Source: Polynucleobacter duraquae (GTDB lineage Bacteria > Pseudomonadota > Gammaproteobacteria > Burkholderiales > Burkholderiaceae). From it: a stretch of DNA of 64,000 nt. A program made the position numbers and the translations under genes. The notes under the pieces are model-generated. The model was not told where the DNA came from, did no database searches, and saw only the letters and a program-made list of their open reading frames with translations. The stretch covers positions 1,922,001-1,986,000 of the forward strand of contig NZ_CP007501.1 in NCBI RefSeq assembly GCF_000973625.1, in the 5' to 3' direction. Shown here piece after piece: positions 60,703 to 64,000 of the stretch (position 1 is its first letter; each line of letters begins with the position of its first letter).

Positions 60703-61590
60703 TTGTTTAAAAACTTTTCAAACTATTCTGGGGTAGCACTCCTAAGACTTCTGGTTTCGCTTCCCTATAAGACTTTAGTCTCTATTGGCTATGGCTTAGG
60801 CTATCTGGCAGCCAACATTCCCAATGATCGTAATCGCGTAGTCCAAAAAAACTTGGAACTCTGTTTCCCTGAGCTAAGCGCAACAGAAGTTGACCAACTT
60901 AGAAAGCAACATTGGCGACTACTGGGTCGTAGCTTGGTTGAAAAAAGCATTATTTGGCTGGGCAGCAAAAAACAGCTTGCCGATATGATTGAGGTTCGCT
61001 CGGAGATTGATCTAAGTGATAGGCGGCCTCGTATTTTAGTAAATATGCATTTTATTGGTATTGAAGGCAGCATTATTTTGAGTGCACTTGCCAAGGAAAA
61101 GGGTTGGCCACGCACCTCTGGCTTTTTTCAAAGAATGAAAAGCCCTTTCTTCAACAAAAAAATTATTGAATGGCGCAATCGTTTCGGTGGAAATTCAATT
61201 GATCGCCAAGGAAACTCGCTTGAGCTCATTCGAGAAATCCGCAAAGGTAGCTTCATCATTATTGCGCCCGATATTGATTTAGGACTTAAAGACTCCGCCT
61301 TCGTCCCCTTCTTTAATATTCAAACTAATACGATCACAGCCGTATCGCGTCTAGCCAAAATCACAGGGGCACAGGTCTGCATGATGACTACTACTCTGAA
61401 AAAAGATGAGGCTGGCTACATTTGCACTATTAGCAAGCCCCTTGAAAATTTCCCAACCGAAAATCCTGAAGCTGATACAGCTCGGCTCAACAGCATTTTT
61501 GAAAAAGAAATTAGGCTCAGGCCAGCCGAATACTACTGGGTTCATAAGCGCTTCAAAAACAGACCTCACAATGAAGCGAGCCCCTACTAG
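60703..61590 (+). CDS. LpxL/LpxM-type lysophospholipid acyltransferase (paralogue of the gene at 37505)
   Basis: Membrane-anchored acyltransferase of 295 residues with HX4E in NMHFIGIE, APDIDLGL and a C-terminal [13 protein letters not shown]. It aligns almost end to end with the protein at 37505-38404, sharing [15 protein letters not shown] and QTNTITAVSRLAK. The start is TTG at 60703, since no ATG lies before the conserved N-terminal helix. It is probably a second late acyltransferase for lipid A; which chain each copy adds is unknown. It follows can by 8 nt. Confidence 0.9.
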   Translation: MFKNFSNYSGVALLRLLVSLPYKTLVSIGYGLGYLAANIPNDRNRVVQKNLELCFPELSATEVDQLRKQHWRLLGRSLVEKSIIWLGSKKQLADMIEVRSEIDLSDRRPRILVNMHFIGIEGSIILSALAKEKGWPRTSGFFQRMKSPFFNKKIIEWRNRFGGNSIDRQGNSLELIREIRKGSFIIIAPDIDLGLKDSAFVPFFNIQTNTITAVSRLAKITGAQVCMMTTTLKKDEAGYICTISKPLENFPTENPEADTARLNSIFEKEIRLRPAEYYWVHKRFKNRPHNEASPY

Positions 61591-61670
61591 CACTTCTGCC
61601 GAGATTCCTTTGCAGCATGCATATTGTCAGGACCTAGTCTCTATCGAGGCAATTGCCCGATAATATAGTC

Positions 61671-62408
61671 ATGGAAGAAAAAATACGTGTATCTAAGCTA
61701 CTCTCTGAGCTAGGTCTTTGCTCACGACGTGAGGCAGACTCCTATATTGAGCAAGGCTTGGTTACTATTGATGGTGAAGTGGTCAATGAGCTAGGCTCCC
61801 GGGCTTTTCGCCACCAGAAGATTGAGCTCCAGTCTGGCGCCAAAGCACAGCAGGCATCGCGTATTACAGTTATTTTGAATAAGCCAGTCGGCTTCATCTC
61901 TCACTACGATGACGAGCAAGAGTATCAACCCGCAGCCTCGCTCATCACTCCTGAGAATTACTTTGCAAGCCAATTAGACAAGGCTCGTAATCCACGCTTT
62001 AATACTCGTGGCTTAGCGCCTGCCGGTCGCCTGGATATTGACTCCACTGGCATGCTAGTCTTAACTCAAGATGGTCGCATCGCAAAACTCCTCATTGGTG
62101 AAAATAGCCCCATCGAAAAAGAGTACTTAGTCCGAGTTGAAGGCGCACTCTCTTTTGAAGATTTAGATCGCCTAAAACATGGTCTGGAATTGGATGGTGT
62201 CGTTTTGAAGCCAGCTCAAGTCAGCTGGCAGAACGAAGATCAGCTTCGCTTTGTGCTACGCGAGGGCCGCAAGCGTCAAATTCGTCGCATGTGTGAATTG
62301 GTTGGCCTCAGGGTTTTAGGTCTCAAGCGCGTGCGTATGGGTCGAATTTCTCTGGGCGCCCTGCCCCCTGGAAAATGGCGCTTTGTAAGGCCCGAAGAGC
62401 AATTCTAA
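61671..62408 (+). CDS. RsuA/RluB-family rRNA pseudouridine synthase
   Basis: Modifies a uridine in ribosomal RNA, 245 residues. The N-terminal S4 RNA-binding domain (about 5-50, VSKLLSELGLCSRREADSYI) precedes the catalytic domain with APAGRLDIDSTGML (catalytic Asp122) and the C-terminal REGRKRQIRRMCELVGLRVL. ATG at 61671 is preferred to TTG at 61653. A short insertion (about 80-112) before the active-site motif resembles RluF-type members, so the exact rRNA site is left open. prfC follows. Confidence 0.9.
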   Translation: MEEKIRVSKLLSELGLCSRREADSYIEQGLVTIDGEVVNELGSRAFRHQKIELQSGAKAQQASRITVILNKPVGFISHYDDEQEYQPAASLITPENYFASQLDKARNPRFNTRGLAPAGRLDIDSTGMLVLTQDGRIAKLLIGENSPIEKEYLVRVEGALSFEDLDRLKHGLELDGVVLKPAQVSWQNEDQLRFVLREGRKRQIRRMCELVGLRVLGLKRVRMGRISLGALPPGKWRFVRPEEQF

Positions 62409-62453
62409 GAAGCTCTGCCCGTCTATAATTCTGTCAATTAGATTAAGCGCAGA

Positions 62454-64000
62454 ATTACCATCGATACCACCACCTCCAGCACTCCCGGCGCAGAAGTTTT
62501 AAGGCGCCGTAGCTTTGCCATCATCTCCCACCCAGATGCTGGCAAGACCACGCTTACTGAAAAACTCTTGCTGTACGCGGGGGCGATTCAAATTGCGGGT
62601 AGCGTAAAAGCTCGCAAGGCTAGCCGACACGCGACCTCAGACTGGATGGAAATTGAGAAACAGCGCGGCATTTCTGTAGCTAGCTCTGTAATGCAAATGG
62701 AATATCGTGATTGCATTATTAATCTTCTCGATACCCCGGGTCACCAAGACTTCTCTGAAGACACATACCGCGTATTGACTGCGGTAGATTCTGCACTCAT
62801 GGTGATTGATGCCGCAAATGGTGTTGAATCACAGACCTTACGTTTGCTTGAAGTCTGTCGTGCGCGCAATACGCCCATTGTGACTTTCATCAATAAAATG
62901 GATCGTGAAGTAAAGCCGCCCATGGAACTCATGGATGAGATTGAAACTGCACTAGGCATTGAAGTAGTTCCTTTTACTTGGCCAGTAGGTATGGGTAAAT
63001 CCTTCGCAGGCGTGATTGATATTGCCAACTCTCAAATGCGTATGTTCAAGGCGGGTGAGGATCGCGTTACTGAGGATTCTCATGCAATTGTTGATATTAA
63101 TGATCCCGCTCTAAAAGAGCGCCTTGGCACTGATCTTGAAAATGCACTTGCTGAAGTAGATTTAATTAAAAATGCGATGCCCGCCTTTGATCGAGAAGCC
63201 TTTTTAGCAGGTCGTCAGTCACCGGTATTCTTTGGTTCAGCAATTAATAATTTCGGTGTACGTGAAATTCTCAACACCTTAGTTGAGCTTGCACCATCAC
63301 CGGGATCACGCAAAGCTTTACAACGAGAAGTTAGTCCTGCAGAGAATAAATTCTCTGCAGTGGTGTTTAAGATTCAAGCAAACATGGATCCAGCCCATCG
63401 AGATCGCGTTGCATTCTTGCGTATTTGCTCGGGACATTTTCAGCGTGGCATGAAATTGAAGATTTGTCGTAACGGCAAAGAAGTGCGCACCAACAATGCG
63501 CTATCTTTCTTATCGCAACGACGCGATATCTTGGATGAAGCTTTCCCTGGAGACATTATTGGATTGCCAAATCATGGCCTACTTCGATTGGGCGACACGC
63601 TCACCGAAGGCGAACAATTGCAATTTACAGGCTTACCATTTTTCGCTCCAGAAATTTTCCGTATGGTTGAGTCTGCAGATCCATTGCGCTCCAAGCAATT
63701 ACGCACGGGCCTAATGCAGCTTGGCGAAGAGGGTGCGATTCAAGTATTTCGCCCTATGACTGGTGGCACCATGCTGCTTGGCGCATTTGGACAACTGCAG
63801 TTTGAAGTAGTAAGCCATCGCCTACAAACGGAATACGGGGCGGAAGTGCGCCTACTACCGGCACGCTATAACTTGGCTCGCTGGGTAAGCTCAGAAGATC
63901 CTATAGCACTCAAAAAATTCATACTAGAAAATATTCACCGCATGGCAGAGGATGTGGTGGGTGCTTCCGTATTTTTAGCTAGCCATAAATCTGAATTAGA
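62454..64000 (+). CDS. prfC: Peptide chain release factor 3, 3' truncated by window edge
   Basis: Translational GTPase that recycles RF1 and RF2. About 515 codons are present of an expected 530 or so. G1 motif SHPDAGKTTLTEKLL, G3 LDTPGHQDFSEDTYR, G4 INKMDRE and the RF3-typical FKIQANMDPAHRDRVAF and EGAIQVFRP are all visible. The frame is open from the TAG at 62439, but no ATG, GTG or TTG occurs before the G domain; the next ATG is in TSDWMEIEK. ATT at 62454 (reading xTIDTTTSS...) gives an N-terminus close in length to E. coli RF3. A mutated or mis-sequenced ATG is the alternative. Confidence 0.9.
   Translation, partial: MTIDTTTSSTPGAEVLRRRSFAIISHPDAGKTTLTEKLLLYAGAIQIAGSVKARKASRHATSDWMEIEKQRGISVASSVMQMEYRDCIINLLDTPGHQDFSEDTYRVLTAVDSALMVIDAANGVESQTLRLLEVCRARNTPIVTFINKMDREVKPPMELMDEIETALGIEVVPFTWPVGMGKSFAGVIDIANSQMRMFKAGEDRVTEDSHAIVDINDPALKERLGTDLENALAEVDLIKNAMPAFDREAFLAGRQSPVFFGSAINNFGVREILNTLVELAPSPGSRKALQREVSPAENKFSAVVFKIQANMDPAHRDRVAFLRICSGHFQRGMKLKICRNGKEVRTNNALSFLSQRRDILDEAFPGDIIGLPNHGLLRLGDTLTEGEQLQFTGLPFFAPEIFRMVESADPLRSKQLRTGLMQLGEEGAIQVFRPMTGGTMLLGAFGQLQFEVVSHRLQTEYGAEVRLLPARYNLARWVSSEDPIALKKFILENIHRMAEDVVGASVFLASHKSEL

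Noticed and set aside
63496-63714. 72-residue open frame near the right edge
   Set aside because: Out-of-frame shadow inside prfC.

Overview
The window looks like a stretch of core chromosome from a free-living betaproteobacterium of the family Burkholderiaceae, most likely Polynucleobacter or a close relative. This is inferred from moderate GC, short intergenic gaps, the gene orders gatCAB | mreBCD-mrdA-rodA and slmA-metX-metW-ampG, a two-gene MetH, a zinc-less DksA, a PhaM-type protein and an SAH riboswitch ahead of ahcY. No rRNA, tRNA, insertion sequence, phage gene or CRISPR array was seen, and no gene-free gap exceeds about 250 bp.

Layout. 1-2.7 kb (+): end of a DUF1365 gene, cyclopropane fatty acid synthase and an SDR, coupled by ATGA overlaps. 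2.7-5.8 kb (-): argS, a SPOR-domain protein and a DsbA-like oxidoreductase. 5.8-14.3 kb: DUF1840, methionine synthase in two genes, PhaM, a metallo-beta-lactamase-fold hydrolase whose end is antisense to phaM, DUF1289, an AcuI-like reductase, a small lipoprotein, a flavin reductase and a GST. 14.3-20.4 kb (-): an RND efflux operon (outer-membrane factor, adaptor, pump). 20.4-26.8 kb (-): a folM-like SDR, folB, ttcA, glmU, glmS and a pirin. 26.8-33.5 kb: a MidA-type methyltransferase, cca, an NDUFA9-like protein, a Slt-type lytic transglycosylase, 5-formyl-THF cyclo-ligase and metF. 33.5-36.4 kb (-): metK, then an SAH riboswitch, then ahcY. 36.6-40.8 kb: two LpxL-type acyltransferases, dapF, pyrE (-) and xth. 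40.8-48.8 kb (-): DUF484, xerC, a COG0523 GTPase, dksA, argB, slmA, metX, metW and ampG. 48.9-57.8 kb: gatCAB (-) divergent from the mreBCD-mrdA-rodA cell-shape operon (+). 57.9-64 kb: HU, an unknown membrane-anchored protein, LpxO-like hydroxylase, DUF167, beta carbonic anhydrase, a third LpxL-type acyltransferase, an RsuA-family pseudouridine synthase and most of prfC.

How they fit together. Almost the whole methionine/SAM cycle is spread through one 37-kb segment: metH (two genes), metF, ahcY under a riboswitch, metK, metX and metW, with one-carbon supply from folB, a pteridine-reductase-like SDR and 5-FTHF cyclo-ligase. A second theme is the envelope: amino-sugar precursors (glmU, glmS), peptidoglycan (dapF, mrdA, rodA, slt, ampG), lipid A (three acyltransferases and LpxO), efflux and cell shape.

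The most notable points are a prfC reading frame with no ATG, GTG or TTG start (ATT is the best candidate), a layered control region between metK and ahcY (a perfect 12-bp inverted repeat, an SAH aptamer and mutually exclusive hairpins reaching the ahcY ribosome-binding site), a DksA that has lost its zinc finger beside a COG0523 GTPase with a duplicated His-rich segment, and a CCA-adding enzyme with an eroded HD domain. No clearly new multi-gene system was found.
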